The notes: generated by a model not told the origin, from the sequence alone. 51,254 bases of DNA from an uncultured Butyricimonas sp. (GCA_944320555.1 CALUHX010000018.1:1-51254); one strand, 5' to 3'; shown: positions 6,996 through 15,325, numbered from the stretch's first letter. Translations and numbers: made by a program.

Positions 6996-9725
6996 ATGAA
7001 TAAAATAACCGCCAACATAAAACAACGGCTTTCTCTTCGCAAACCCTTGGGCGAAGCCCTTGAGGTTGTAGAGAAAATTGCCGACACACTTTCACTTGCC
7101 AAACAGACAAGAGACACAGATACAGCCACGTTCTGTAAAACGGAACTTGAAAAAATTCAAGAGATGTTTCCTCATGTCAAGGACTTTGAGCGTGATTTCC
7201 CCTCATTTGCTTTCTCTATTGCCACAGGCATAGGAAAAACACGACTGATGGGTGCTTGTATCGCTTATCTGTATCTTGCGAAAGGCATCAGGCATTTCTT
7301 TGTGCTCGCTCCTAATCTGACACTTTACGAGAAATTGATACGTGACTTTGGCGATTTGTCGTATGAAAAGTATGTATTCAAAGGCATTGCCGAGTTTGTC
7401 GCCAATCCTCCGGTGGTAGTGACAGGTGATAATTACGAAAAGCACCGCACAGCTATCCCAGGCTTGTTTAGTCCTGTTGAAATAAACATTTTCAATATCT
7501 CAAAATTTAATACCGAGAATAAGTCAAGTAAAAAAGGCGGACAGATGGTTGCGCCTCGAATGAGGCGATTATCGGAATACCTTGGAGAATCATACTACGA
7601 CTATCTCTCTAATCTGCCCGATCTTGTTATTTTGATGGACGAAGCGCACCGTTACCATGCAGATGCTTCAAAAAAGGCGATTAATGAACTGCGTCCGATT
7701 ATCGGACTTGAAATGACAGCCACGCCGACAGATGAAAAAGGCAAGTCGTTCAAAAATATAGTCTATGAGTACAATTTAGCGCAAGCTCTCGCAGACGGCA
7801 AATATGTGAAGAATCCGACTGTTGCCAAACGTAAGAATTTCAAGCGGGGCAACTTGTCGGACACAGAGCTTGACACAATCAAACTCGAAGATGCCATTTC
7901 TGTACACGAAAAAGCAAAACTCCACTTACAGATATATGCCAAGAACAACAATATTTCGCTCGTCAAACCATTTATCTTGGTTATTTGTAGAAACATTAAT
8001 CATGCCAATGAAACTGTTGCGCTGCTTGAAAGCGATAGTTTTTTTGGAGGTCGTTATAAAGACAAAGTCTTACAAATAGACAGTTCTACGAAAAAGGATG
8101 AAGAAGTAGAGCAACTCTTTGTTTCACTGGAGAAACCTGATAACAAGATAGAGATTGTCGTGCATGTGAATATGCTTAAGGAGGGTTGGGACGTAACCAA
8201 TCTTTATACCATTGTACCACTCCGTGCCGCCGATGCACCCATACTTGTTGAGCAGTCAATCGGTCGTGGCCTGCGCTTGCCTTACGGCGGTCAGCGCACA
8301 GGCGATCCTGAAGTTGACAAACTCACTATAATCGCTCACGAGAATTTTGAGGCGGTAATAGCCAAAGCAAACGACCCGAACTCCGTTCTTTCCAAGTTAT
8401 CGTTTATCGAACTTGACGAGAATGAAAATGTTGTGCCTGGTACTATTATTGTTACAGCCCAGTCAAAACAAGAGGTTACGATAGCCAATTTACAACAGAA
8501 AGCCACTATCGCTTCTACCGAACAAGAGCAGAAGCAAATACAAGCAAATATTGAGGCTCGACGTGCCGTATGGCATGCGCTTGAAGGACGTAATGTGGCA
8601 GTACAAAGCACGACACAACTCCTAACTACCGAAGAAACAATGAAAGTGGAAGAAGCCGCCGTGGCTTATATACAAGCCAATGCCTCCGTTTCCAATTCAC
8701 TATTCGCACAGCAAGAAGCGGAAGAACAAATTGCACAGGTTAAACAAGTGCTTAAAGTGGTTATCAGCGAATTTGTGGAAAATGTGATTCCCATCCCGCG
8801 TGTCACTATCTTGCGAGACGAGGTGAATGCCATATATAATTGGTTTGACCTCGACATTTCGCAGGAAAGATTCAAATATCATTATGTTAACCCGGAGATT
8901 ATCCGTATGGGATTGGTTGACAAAACGGTTGAAACCTTCTCGGCTTCGGAAAGCGGTATACTTTCTCGCTCCCCAAGAAATCAGATTGTCAGCGAATTGA
9001 TAAACTATGACGACATTGACTACGACAAATGCAATAAGTTGCTTTATCATCTTGCCGACCAAGTTCTTGACAATATAGCGTCTTATGATTATGAGCCCAA
9101 AGTGGTGGCAGCCATTGTGCATCAATTTAAACATAATATTGCCGAAAAGATATATCAACAAATTATGGAACATTTCGAGACAAAATCTTCGGGATTCAAA
9201 GCCTCAAAAATTTTACCATTTGTCAAAATACTGCCACAAAACATGACCGAAGTGCCAGGCTATGGCAAACGTGATTTTAGAGATATAATTGAACCGAAGT
9301 CTGCCGTAAAGAAGTATATCTTTACCGGCTTCCTCAAATCTTATTTTACTGAAAATAAATTCGACAGTTCGACGGAACAAGATTTTTCCTTTGTTCTTGA
9401 AACAGACAATAGTGTATTGCGATGGCTGCGTCCCGCTCAAAAGCAGTTTAATATCTATTGGGGCAAAGACGGAAGTAATTATGAACCGGACTTTATCGTT
9501 GAGACGGATAGCACAATCTACATGATTGAAATCAAAGCGTCAAAAGAGATAGGTGACCAAGAAGTAAACGAAAAACGTGCTGCTGCTGAACTTTATTGTG
9601 AAAAAGCAACTTCATTCACAACCGAAAATGGTGGTAAGCCATGGCGTTACATTATACTTCGCCATGACATTGTGACACGTACAAACTCGTTTAGTTATTT
9701 AATTCAACATAACTATATCCCGTGA
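6996..9725 (+). CDS. Type III restriction-like helicase-nuclease (Res)
   Basis: This 909-residue protein joins an SF2 helicase to a nuclease. Walker A is ATGIGKT at residues 76-82, DEAH at 215-218, followed by MTATPT. Motif VI is QSIGRGLRLP near 418-428. A PD-(D/E)XK active site is readable near the end as Asp832, Glu845 and Lys847 (PDF...EIK). These features fit the Res subunit of type III restriction enzymes, which uses ATP to move along DNA and cuts when Mod signals an unmodified site. The start is ATG 6996; a TTG six bases upstream is less likely. It follows a 142-bp gap after the nuclease gene. A TAATTTGG sequence in that gap is a poor promoter match, so both read-through and a separate promoter are possible. 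A central region (about 480-620) is Gln/Glu-rich and helical. Confidence 0.88.
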   Translation: MNKITANIKQRLSLRKPLGEALEVVEKIADTLSLAKQTRDTDTATFCKTELEKIQEMFPHVKDFERDFPSFAFSIATGIGKTRLMGACIAYLYLAKGIRHFFVLAPNLTLYEKLIRDFGDLSYEKYVFKGIAEFVANPPVVVTGDNYEKHRTAIPGLFSPVEINIFNISKFNTENKSSKKGGQMVAPRMRRLSEYLGESYYDYLSNLPDLVILMDEAHRYHADASKKAINELRPIIGLEMTATPTDEKGKSFKNIVYEYNLAQALADGKYVKNPTVAKRKNFKRGNLSDTELDTIKLEDAISVHEKAKLHLQIYAKNNNISLVKPFILVICRNINHANETVALLESDSFFGGRYKDKVLQIDSSTKKDEEVEQLFVSLEKPDNKIEIVVHVNMLKEGWDVTNLYTIVPLRAADAPILVEQSIGRGLRLPYGGQRTGDPEVDKLTIIAHENFEAVIAKANDPNSVLSKLSFIELDENENVVPGTIIVTAQSKQEVTIANLQQKATIASTEQEQKQIQANIEARRAVWHALEGRNVAVQSTTQLLTTEETMKVEEAAVAYIQANASVSNSLFAQQEAEEQIAQVKQVLKVVISEFVENVIPIPRVTILRDEVNAIYNWFDLDISQERFKYHYVNPEIIRMGLVDKTVETFSASESGILSRSPRNQIVSELINYDDIDYDKCNKLLYHLADQVLDNIASYDYEPKVVAAIVHQFKHNIAEKIYQQIMEHFETKSSGFKASKILPFVKILPQNMTEVPGYGKRDFRDIIEPKSAVKKYIFTGFLKSYFTENKFDSSTEQDFSFVLETDNSVLRWLRPAQKQFNIYWGKDGSNYEPDFIVETDSTIYMIEIKASKEIGDQEVNEKRAAAELYCEKATSFTTENGGKPWRYIILRHDIVTRTNSFSYLIQHNYIP

Positions 9726-9789
9726 AACGAAGAACTCTGTGTATTGAACATTCCCATTTCTTTAAATCAGGAGTTTTATCACATAGAGT

Positions 9790-9966
9790 ATTTACCCACC
9801 CCCTTTCGGAAATCTGTTTGCAAGAAGAAGAGAGGATGAAACCGTCAAGATATTGGAAATCATGGAACAAAAACGAATGATACTCGATGCTTTTGCCAGC
9901 AGCACAAACGGAAGGTTCGTTTCCAACTCCGCATATCTGCACATTCCCATACGAGACAAAGAATGA
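9790..9966 (+). pseudogene. C-terminal remnant of a DUF6266 gene
   Basis: Conceptual translation of 9832-9966 gives a run beginning EDETVKI and ending LHIPIRDKE plus stop. It follows the last about 45 residues of the intact DUF6266 protein encoded at 12557-13252 (EETVKIP, then AFATSADGRYASDS, then LHVPKQEKE). Just upstream, 9805-9830 encodes PLSEICLQEEE in a different frame, matching ALSKEICL of the intact protein, so a frameshift separates the two pieces. The 5' three quarters of the gene are missing. The remnant lies between the end of the Res gene and the MFS gene, at the right edge of the island. Confidence 0.8.
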
Positions 9967-10124
9967 ACGCAGCACTTGCGATACGGTTTGTGATTACGGG
10001 AGAAGAGGCGGGAGAGGGGCGGCAAGAAATATTTGAGGGGAGAAGCATAAAGGGGCGATTTTATCCTTAATTTCGTGGCGCAAAACGGAAAAAAGGACCA
10101 GCGGCCGAGAAGCAAGGCGGCCGG

Positions 10125-10132
10125 AAAGGAGG
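10125..10132 (+). promoter_or_regulatory. Strong ribosome binding site that sets the MFS start
   Basis: AAAGGAGG sits five bases before the ATG at 10138. It supports that start over the in-frame codon 63 bases upstream, which would put this purine-rich sequence inside the coding region. Confidence 0.75.
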
Positions 10133-10137
10133 ACATC

Positions 10138-11298
10138 ATGGAAAAAGGCATTTTTTCAAGGGACGCGATACTGGTGCTGGCGGCGTGCTACTGCTTCATG
10201 TCATGCCACACGATGATTATTCCGGTGCTGGCGGGCTTCACGGGGAGCCTGGGGGGCAGCGGACTGCTGATGGGAACGGTGGCGGGGATGACGAACCTCG
10301 TGTCGATAGGCTTCCGAATCGTGTCGGGGCAGATGGTGGACCGGGTGGCCAAGAAGCGGCTGTCGCTGTGGGGGGCCGCGCTGATGGGAGCGGGGTGCCT
10401 GGGGTGCGCGTTAACCCGGGGGACGGAGCTGCTGCTGGCGGCGAGGGTGGTCCACGGCGTGGGGTTCGCCTGCTGCTCGGTGGGGCTGTCGACGTGGTTC
10501 TCGACGCTTCTGCCGCGGGAAAAACTGGGGTCGGGGATGGGCATCTACGGGACGGTGCAGGCCGTGGCGTTGGCCGTGGCCCCTTCGTTGGGCATAAGCG
10601 TGGAGCGGTGGCTGGGTTACCGGCCGGTGTTCTGGGGCGCGGTCATTTCGGCCGCGTTGATTGTCGCGCTCTCACTGGCCGTGAGAGAGAAAGGCGAACG
10701 AGTGGCGGCCCGAAGCGGGAGAGGAGAAGGGAAGAGATTCCGCCTGGTGGAGCCAAGCGTGGTACCGATAGCACTAATCGTAACGCTTTTCACGATACCT
10801 TACACGGCCACGCAGTCGTTCCTCGTGCCCATCATCAAGCGAGAAGGGCTGGCAGCGCACGCGGAGCTGTTCTTCGCCACCTACGCCATCGCGCTGGTGT
10901 GCATGCGGGTAGGCTTCCGCAATTACTTCGACCGGGTGCCTTACCGCCGTTTTCTGGCCGTGTGCACGGGCAGCGCGGCGGTGTCCATGCTGCTGCTCAA
11001 TTTCGCGGGGCACAATCCAGGCCTGGCAGGGGCAGCGGTGTGCATGGCGGGCGGATTCGGCATCATGTGCTCGGAATCGCAGGCGACGGCCATGGCGATG
11101 GTGGACAACACGAAAAGGGGCCTGGCCAACAGCACTTACCTTATCGGACTGGACAGCGGCATGGCGCTCGGCCCGATGGTGGGCGGCCTGCTGTACGGGC
11201 ACGCCGCCGCGGAATATTTCTACCCATGGCTGATGACGACGACGGTTCTCATCGGAGCGGTCTATCTGGCAGGAAGAAAAAGGCTCAGTCAAATCTGA
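10138..11298 (+). CDS. MFS transporter
   Basis: The 386-residue product is a hydrophobic protein with about 12 predicted membrane segments. It has the major facilitator pattern in the first cytoplasmic loop (SGQMVDRVAKKRLSLWGA, near residues 62-80) and a long hydrophilic centre around residues 180-200. It is probably an inner-membrane secondary transporter of drug- or sugar-exporter type; the substrate cannot be told. The gene is unusually rich in G on the coding strand compared with both flanks, with many GGG and CGG codons, which suggests a different origin from the defence island. Its second to twentieth codons are duplicated at the left end of the window. The vsr gene follows after 22 bp, so the two probably form one cassette. 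Confidence 0.8.
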   Translation: MEKGIFSRDAILVLAACYCFMSCHTMIIPVLAGFTGSLGGSGLLMGTVAGMTNLVSIGFRIVSGQMVDRVAKKRLSLWGAALMGAGCLGCALTRGTELLLAARVVHGVGFACCSVGLSTWFSTLLPREKLGSGMGIYGTVQAVALAVAPSLGISVERWLGYRPVFWGAVISAALIVALSLAVREKGERVAARSGRGEGKRFRLVEPSVVPIALIVTLFTIPYTATQSFLVPIIKREGLAAHAELFFATYAIALVCMRVGFRNYFDRVPYRRFLAVCTGSAAVSMLLLNFAGHNPGLAGAAVCMAGGFGIMCSESQATAMAMVDNTKRGLANSTYLIGLDSGMALGPMVGGLLYGHAAAEYFYPWLMTTTVLIGAVYLAGRKRLSQI

Positions 11299-11320
11299 AC
11301 AGGGAAGAAAGGAGAAGGAC

Positions 11321-11896
11321 ATGGACATCTGGGACAAGAAGAAACGGTCGGCCGTAATGGCCAAAATCAGGAGCAAGGACACGCGCCCGGAGTTAATCGT
11401 GCGCCGCTACCTGTACTCCCGAGGATACCGCTACCGCAAGAACGTGAAGAACCTGCCGGGATGTCCGGACATCGTGCTGCGGAAATACGGAATCGTGATT
11501 TTCATCCACGGCTGCTTCTGGCACGGGCACGAGGTGGACGGGCGGCTGCCGAAGTCGAACAGCGAGTTCTGGCAAAAGAAAATCGAACGCAACAAGGCCC
11601 GTGACGAGCGCAACAAACTGCTCCTCACACGTCTGGGATGGAAAGTGATGACGATATGGGAATGCCAGCTGAAGCCCAAAGCGAGGGAGGAAACACTGCG
11701 GGAAATGGAGTACCACATCAACCACTCGTACCTCGCCAACTTCCAAAAGAAAAAGCCGAAGACATACGAGACAGGGGAGGAGGGACCTCTGAACATGGCG
11801 GCGGAAGAGAAACCGGCCTATCAAGCGAAAAAGAGGCAGGCCGAGGGAAAAAAGGGGAGGGAAGAGCCGGTCAATCCGCCGCAAAACATAGAATAA
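11321..11896 (+). CDS. vsr: Very short patch repair (Vsr-type) endonuclease
   Basis: The N-terminal 135 residues carry the Vsr signature. This begins with DIWDKKKRSAVMAKIRSKDT, followed by a CPDIVL strand, then IFIHGCFWHGH and SEFWQKKIERNKARD. Vsr enzymes nick beside T:G mismatches formed when 5-methylcytosine deaminates, and usually partner a Dcm-type methyltransferase. None is present in this window, so the gene may be orphaned or serve a methyltransferase elsewhere. A charged tail of about 50 residues (from NFQKKK) goes beyond the usual Vsr end. It has a good ribosome binding site (AAGGAG) and lies 22 bp after the MFS gene. The end of a truncated MATE gene begins about 20 bp after its stop. 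Confidence 0.88.
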   Translation: MDIWDKKKRSAVMAKIRSKDTRPELIVRRYLYSRGYRYRKNVKNLPGCPDIVLRKYGIVIFIHGCFWHGHEVDGRLPKSNSEFWQKKIERNKARDERNKLLLTRLGWKVMTIWECQLKPKAREETLREMEYHINHSYLANFQKKKPKTYETGEEGPLNMAAEEKPAYQAKKRQAEGKKGREEPVNPPQNIE

Positions 11897-11916
11897 GGGG
11901 AGATGAGACCGCGGCA

Positions 11917-12078
11917 GACGGCCGCTATGCCGTCGCTTCCAATCCCGTGGCCGACGAAAATGCCGTCAACGGCCGTGACGGCAGACATGCTCAACATACC
12001 GAACAGGGTGGGAATAAAGTACTTCTTGAACAAGGTGAACACGTTCACTTTTCCTAAATCAATCGCATCTCTTTTCAT
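11917..12078 (-). pseudogene. 5' remnant of a MATE-family efflux gene
   Basis: On the minus strand 12078-11917 encodes 54 residues starting MKRDAIDLGKVNVFTLFKKY and running through an SAVTAVDGIFVGHGIGSDG segment. That is the typical N-terminus of MATE multidrug exporters. Homology stops abruptly after IAAV at about 11917; the frame then runs into the antisense of the vsr gene end. MATE proteins are about 440-460 residues, so roughly 88% is missing. The breakpoint lies 20 bp from the vsr stop. This suggests that the MFS-vsr cassette replaced the rest of the gene. Confidence 0.85.
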
Positions 12079-12124
12079 AGTCTTTCGTTTTAACGGTTAA
12101 TTTTTCTCACACAGCCGGACAAAC

Positions 12125-12179
12125 AAAAATTGCCGGACAAGGTGATTGGTTTTACCCAGTCATCTTATCCGGCAATTTT
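12125..12179. terminator. Long near-perfect hairpin, terminator-like in both directions
   Basis: Arms AAAATTGCCGGA and TCCGGCAATTTT enclose a second stem (aaggtgatt/agtcatctt with G-T wobbles) and a GGTTTTACCC loop. The arms end in A/T runs on both sides. The gap 12079-12556 also contains a TTAACGGTTAA palindrome (12089-12099) and a small ACACC/GGTGT hairpin near 12389, but I see no gene in it. Confidence 0.55.
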
Positions 12180-12556
12180 CCCTTGCCCTCCGATGAGGAT
12201 TACAAAACGCTCTTTCTCGTTATGTCGGCGCAAAGGTGGGTCAAAGATTCGGGAGATGCAAATGCCACTCACTTTTTTTCGTAACTTTATCCAACCATAC
12301 GGTTTGTTTTTCCTATTCTTTGCGTAATCTTGAGGACATGGACATTGGATACACACCCTGCATAGTGCGGATTTGCGGGATATCCGACACCTTTCAGGTG
12401 TTGCTATTTTAGGTAGAAATATGGAATTAACGTTGAATCTGAACTCTCATTTATAAGCCAGGCACAGGCACGATTTGGAAGAAAATCAAAATCCATGCTT
12501 GGAGGTGATTATTTAAACTTTATGCGTATCTTTGGGGAAATTAATTGAGCGATTAT

Positions 12557-13252
12557 ATGGCAGAGATAAACAGCACACTCGGAAATATACGAGGGAAGGT
12601 GGGCAACGTGATTCTGTACGAGGGACGGAACGGGAAAACATTGGCCCGAGGGGCATGGTTGGTCCGCAAGGCAAGTGAAGAACCGCAAAAACGGCAGTCG
12701 GCCGTTTTCGGCACGCTGACCAAATTGAAAAGGAGGCTGAAGCCGGTCATCGACATCGGTTTTCCAGGAAACGGGAAAACGTTGAAGGGATGCAACGCTT
12801 TCATGAGCGTGAACTCGAAAGAGGTGGTGACGGTGGAGAAAATCAAACCGTCGAAAAAATTGAGCAAACGAAAAACAGCCATACAAGAATTCAAGGCAAA
12901 AATTGACATTTCAAAATTGAGAGTGGCCTCCGGTCCTCTGCTTTCTCCAAGCGTGGAGGCGGAAATCGACACGAAACAGAAAGAGGTGCGATTCAGGCAC
13001 CGGGCCATATTAGTGAATGCCGCAGACTGTTTTCTTGACGACCGGATTCATGCGGCGTTGGTGGACGAAGGGAAATGGATCGCCCTGTCAAAAGAAATCT
13101 GCCTGCGAGGAGAGGACGGGGAAGAAACCGTCAAAATACCAGACAACATGGACCCAAAACGAGTGGTACTTTACGCTTTTGCCACCAGCGCAGACGGGAG
13201 GTACGCTTCCGACTCCGTCTGCCTGCACGTTCCCAAACAAGAAAAGGAGTGA
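12557..13252 (+). CDS. DUF6266 family protein
   Basis: The 231-residue product starts MAEINSTLGNIRGKVGNVIL, the signature N-terminus of DUF6266, a Bacteroidetes-specific family of unknown function. A frame extends 12 bases upstream to a TTG, but the conserved N-terminus fixes the ATG at 12557. No signal peptide or membrane segment is visible and no catalytic motif is evident. The ribosome binding site is weak. It stands alone between the MATE remnant and a repeat element. A degraded relative of its last 55 codons lies 2.6 kb upstream at 9790-9966. Confidence 0.8.
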   Translation: MAEINSTLGNIRGKVGNVILYEGRNGKTLARGAWLVRKASEEPQKRQSAVFGTLTKLKRRLKPVIDIGFPGNGKTLKGCNAFMSVNSKEVVTVEKIKPSKKLSKRKTAIQEFKAKIDISKLRVASGPLLSPSVEAEIDTKQKEVRFRHRAILVNAADCFLDDRIHAALVDEGKWIALSKEICLRGEDGEETVKIPDNMDPKRVVLYAFATSADGRYASDSVCLHVPKQEKE

Positions 13253-13271
13253 CTGCAATAAGTGATTTTCA

Positions 13272-13410
13272 TACCCCTACCCCCCTCCGGGGTACTTCCC
13301 CTACCTTAGGGGAAGAGTTTGCGGAGCAAAGTTATTTTGCTGAATATCATTGCTCTGTCGCCCCATTCCCAAAATTAGGGGAAGGGGTGGCAGAGCCGCC
13401 GAAGGGGTAC
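13272..13410. repeat. GC-rich inverted-repeat element, probably a dispersed intergenic repeat
   Basis: The gap 13253-13477 is filled mostly by this element. It has terminal TACCCC (13272-13277) and GGGGTA (13404-13409). A perfect 9-bp stem CTTCCCCTA/TAGGGGAAG occupies 13295-13315, and a second, imperfect TTCCC...GGGGAA hairpin lies near 13371-13385. Its composition and its translated pattern (TPLRGTSPTLGEE, then KLGEGVAEPPKG) resemble a short repeat I remember from many Bacteroidales intergenic regions. It could be a MITE- or REP-like element. Only one copy is in this window. Confidence 0.55.
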
Positions 13411-13477
13411 GATTATCCATTTCGACACAGTCCCAGCGATAGGGAGAATGGTTGTCTACCACGCAGAACAGATTGTT

Positions 13478-14323
13478 TTACCCGTAAGTCTCTATGAGAT
13501 ATTTGATGAAAGCGGGGTCGTTAAAATTCACGGTGCCCGTGTCGTGCTGATTTAGGGCAGCTATTCGCGACATCTCGTCGTCAGTGAGACGGAAATCGAA
13601 GATGTTGAAATTTTGCGCCATACGCTCTTTGTGGACACTCTTGGGGATAGCGACAATTCCCCGAAGCGTGAGCCAGCGAAGAGCCACTTGCGACGCGGTT
13701 TTTCCGTATTTCTCTCCGATTTTCGTCAAAACGGGATTGGTGAAAATGGCATCGGCTCCTTGCCCGCCAAGCGGTCCCCAAGCCGTCATTTTCGTGTCGA
13801 ACTCTTTCAGATAAGGCTGAATGCCATTTTGCTGTACCAACACGTTGCACTGCAACTGATTCATGGCCGGTTTCACATCGACATGGAGAGCAAAATCGAC
13901 GAAACGTCCGACCTGGAAATTGGAAACGCCGATGGCACGAACTTTCCCCTCGGCAAGCGCCCGCTCCATTGCCCGCCAAGAACCGTACACGTCGCCATAC
14001 GCCTGGTGAATCAGCAATAGGTCGATATAATCTGTCTGCAATTTTTTCAACGACTCGTCGATGCTGCGGGCAGCCTTTTCCTCTCCGGCGTTGGAAATCC
14101 ATACTTTTGTCGTGAGAAACAATTCCTTACGCGGGATGCCGCTTTTGGCGACCGCACGTCCCACGCCTTCCTCGTTGAAATAAGCCTGGGCCGTGTCGAT
14201 GTGACGGTAACCCGTTTCAAGCGCATCGCTCACACAACGCTCGCACTCGTCGGGAGCCACAAGAAAAACCCCATAGCCCAAGAGGGGCATTTCCACTCCA
14301 TTGTTCAATTTTATATGTTCCAT
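13478..14323 (-). CDS. Aldo/keto reductase (second of a tandem pair)
   Basis: This 281-residue NADPH-dependent oxidoreductase of the AKR superfamily resembles the 2,5-diketo-gluconate reductase/AKR5 group. The catalytic tetrad is visible: Asp in HIDTAQAY with its Tyr, Lys in LFLTTKVW, and His in LLIHQAYG. The C-terminal cofactor region reads AIPKSVHKERM. The start codon lies one base beyond the stop of the upstream reductase, so they are co-transcribed and probably coupled. The substrate is unknown. The two proteins are clearly related along their length (shared LNNGVEMP, ERCVSDALE, SGIPRKE-like and IPKSV segments), which suggests an old duplication. Confidence 0.9.
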   Translation of the reverse strand: MEHIKLNNGVEMPLLGYGVFLVAPDECERCVSDALETGYRHIDTAQAYFNEEGVGRAVAKSGIPRKELFLTTKVWISNAGEEKAARSIDESLKKLQTDYIDLLLIHQAYGDVYGSWRAMERALAEGKVRAIGVSNFQVGRFVDFALHVDVKPAMNQLQCNVLVQQNGIQPYLKEFDTKMTAWGPLGGQGADAIFTNPVLTKIGEKYGKTASQVALRWLTLRGIVAIPKSVHKERMAQNFNIFDFRLTDDEMSRIAALNQHDTGTVNFNDPAFIKYLIETYG

Positions 14324-14324
14324 A

Positions 14325-15173
14325 TCAATCGTGTATTTTTAATGTTCCTATTCCTTTCACTATCTGCAAATTCATATCGTCGTAGATGGGACTTCGGCCC
14401 GTGTCGAGCGTGGCAATCCGAGCCATTTCCTCGTCGGAAAGCGTGAAGTCAAAAATGTTCAGATTCTCAATCATCCGCTCCTTACGCACGGATTTCGGAA
14501 TGACAACCACGCCACGCTGATTGAGCCAGCGAAGAATCACGTTGCCGACCGTTTTACCATACTTGCCGGCAATGGCTTTCAGAAGCGGATTGTTGAAAAT
14601 GTCGTTTTGTCCCTCGGCGAAAGGAGCCCACGCCTCATGCCGTATGCCTTCTTGCTCCAAGAAACGGTGAGCGGCTTGTTGCTGAAAGAAGGGATGAGTT
14701 TCCAACTGATTCACGGTGGGTTTTATCTCGTTGTGCAGGAACAAGTCCTGGAGACGTTCACTGGAGAAACTCGTAACCCCGATGGCACGAATCCGACCTT
14801 CCTTGTAAAGCCGTTCCATCGCCCGCCAGGCAGCGTAATAATTGCCATAGGGCTTGTGAATCAGATAAAGGTCAAGATAATCCAATCCCAACTTTTTCAT
14901 GGACAGGTCAAAAGCCCTTAACGTATCGTCGTACTCATGGTCTTGCACCCACAATTTCGTGGTAACGAATATTTCCTCGCGCTTCAATCCGCTATGGCGG
15001 ATGGCATCACCCACCTGCTTTTCGTTGAAGTAAGAAGCGGCCGTGTCAATCATCCGATAGCCGACTTCAAGAGCGTCGCTCACGCAGCGTTCCGTGTCGC
15101 CCGCCGGAATCTGGTAAACGCCAAATCCTATGGCAGGCATTTCAACCCCATTGTTCAATTTTACAGTCTTCAT
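14325..15173 (-). CDS. Aldo/keto reductase (first of a tandem pair)
   Basis: This 282-residue aldo/keto reductase has the catalytic residues in MIDTAASYFNE (Asp, Tyr), FVTTKLW (Lys) and LIHKPYG (His), and the NADPH-binding motif IPKSVRKERM near the C-terminus. It is the promoter-proximal gene of a two-gene minus-strand operon and is divergent from an AraC-type regulator. The 5' region carries a TACTTTTG element (plus-strand 15198-15205) 25 bp before the start. The divergent layout suggests that the AraC protein controls the pair, but that is inference. Likely role: reduction of small carbonyl compounds or sugar ketones. Confidence 0.9.
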   Translation of the reverse strand: MKTVKLNNGVEMPAIGFGVYQIPAGDTERCVSDALEVGYRMIDTAASYFNEKQVGDAIRHSGLKREEIFVTTKLWVQDHEYDDTLRAFDLSMKKLGLDYLDLYLIHKPYGNYYAAWRAMERLYKEGRIRAIGVTSFSSERLQDLFLHNEIKPTVNQLETHPFFQQQAAHRFLEQEGIRHEAWAPFAEGQNDIFNNPLLKAIAGKYGKTVGNVILRWLNQRGVVVIPKSVRKERMIENLNIFDFTLSDEEMARIATLDTGRSPIYDDMNLQIVKGIGTLKIHD

Positions 15174-15197
15174 TGCTTGATTCGCTTTTTGTTTTTA

Positions 15198-15205
15198 CAA
15201 AAGTA
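15198..15205 (-). promoter_or_regulatory. -7 promoter element for the aldo/keto reductase operon
   Basis: Read on the minus strand this is TACTTTTG, a full TAnnTTTG match, 25 bp before the first reductase. A TTTG occurs further upstream but at about 13 bp, short of the usual 19-21 bp spacing. Confidence 0.5.
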
Positions 15206-15294
15206 GAATATCAATCAACAAATTACCATACCCAAATTACGGTATTATTTTCACTTTTTTCTGTCATACATATTTACAATTCACACAAGTTCCG

Positions 15295-15302
15295 TACATT
15301 TG
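15295..15302 (+). promoter_or_regulatory. -7 promoter element for the AraC-type regulator
   Basis: TACATTTG matches TAnnTTTG. The ATG at 15308 is only 6 bases away and would fall at about the transcription start, so translation from ATG 15326 is preferred. Confidence 0.5.
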
Positions 15303-15325
15303 TAATCATGCAAACGGAATTCAAA

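Noticed and set aside
10185-11357. Second long plus-strand frame through the MFS gene
   Set aside because: Gly/Arg-rich translation without hydrophobic segments, a by-product of the G-rich MFS sequence.
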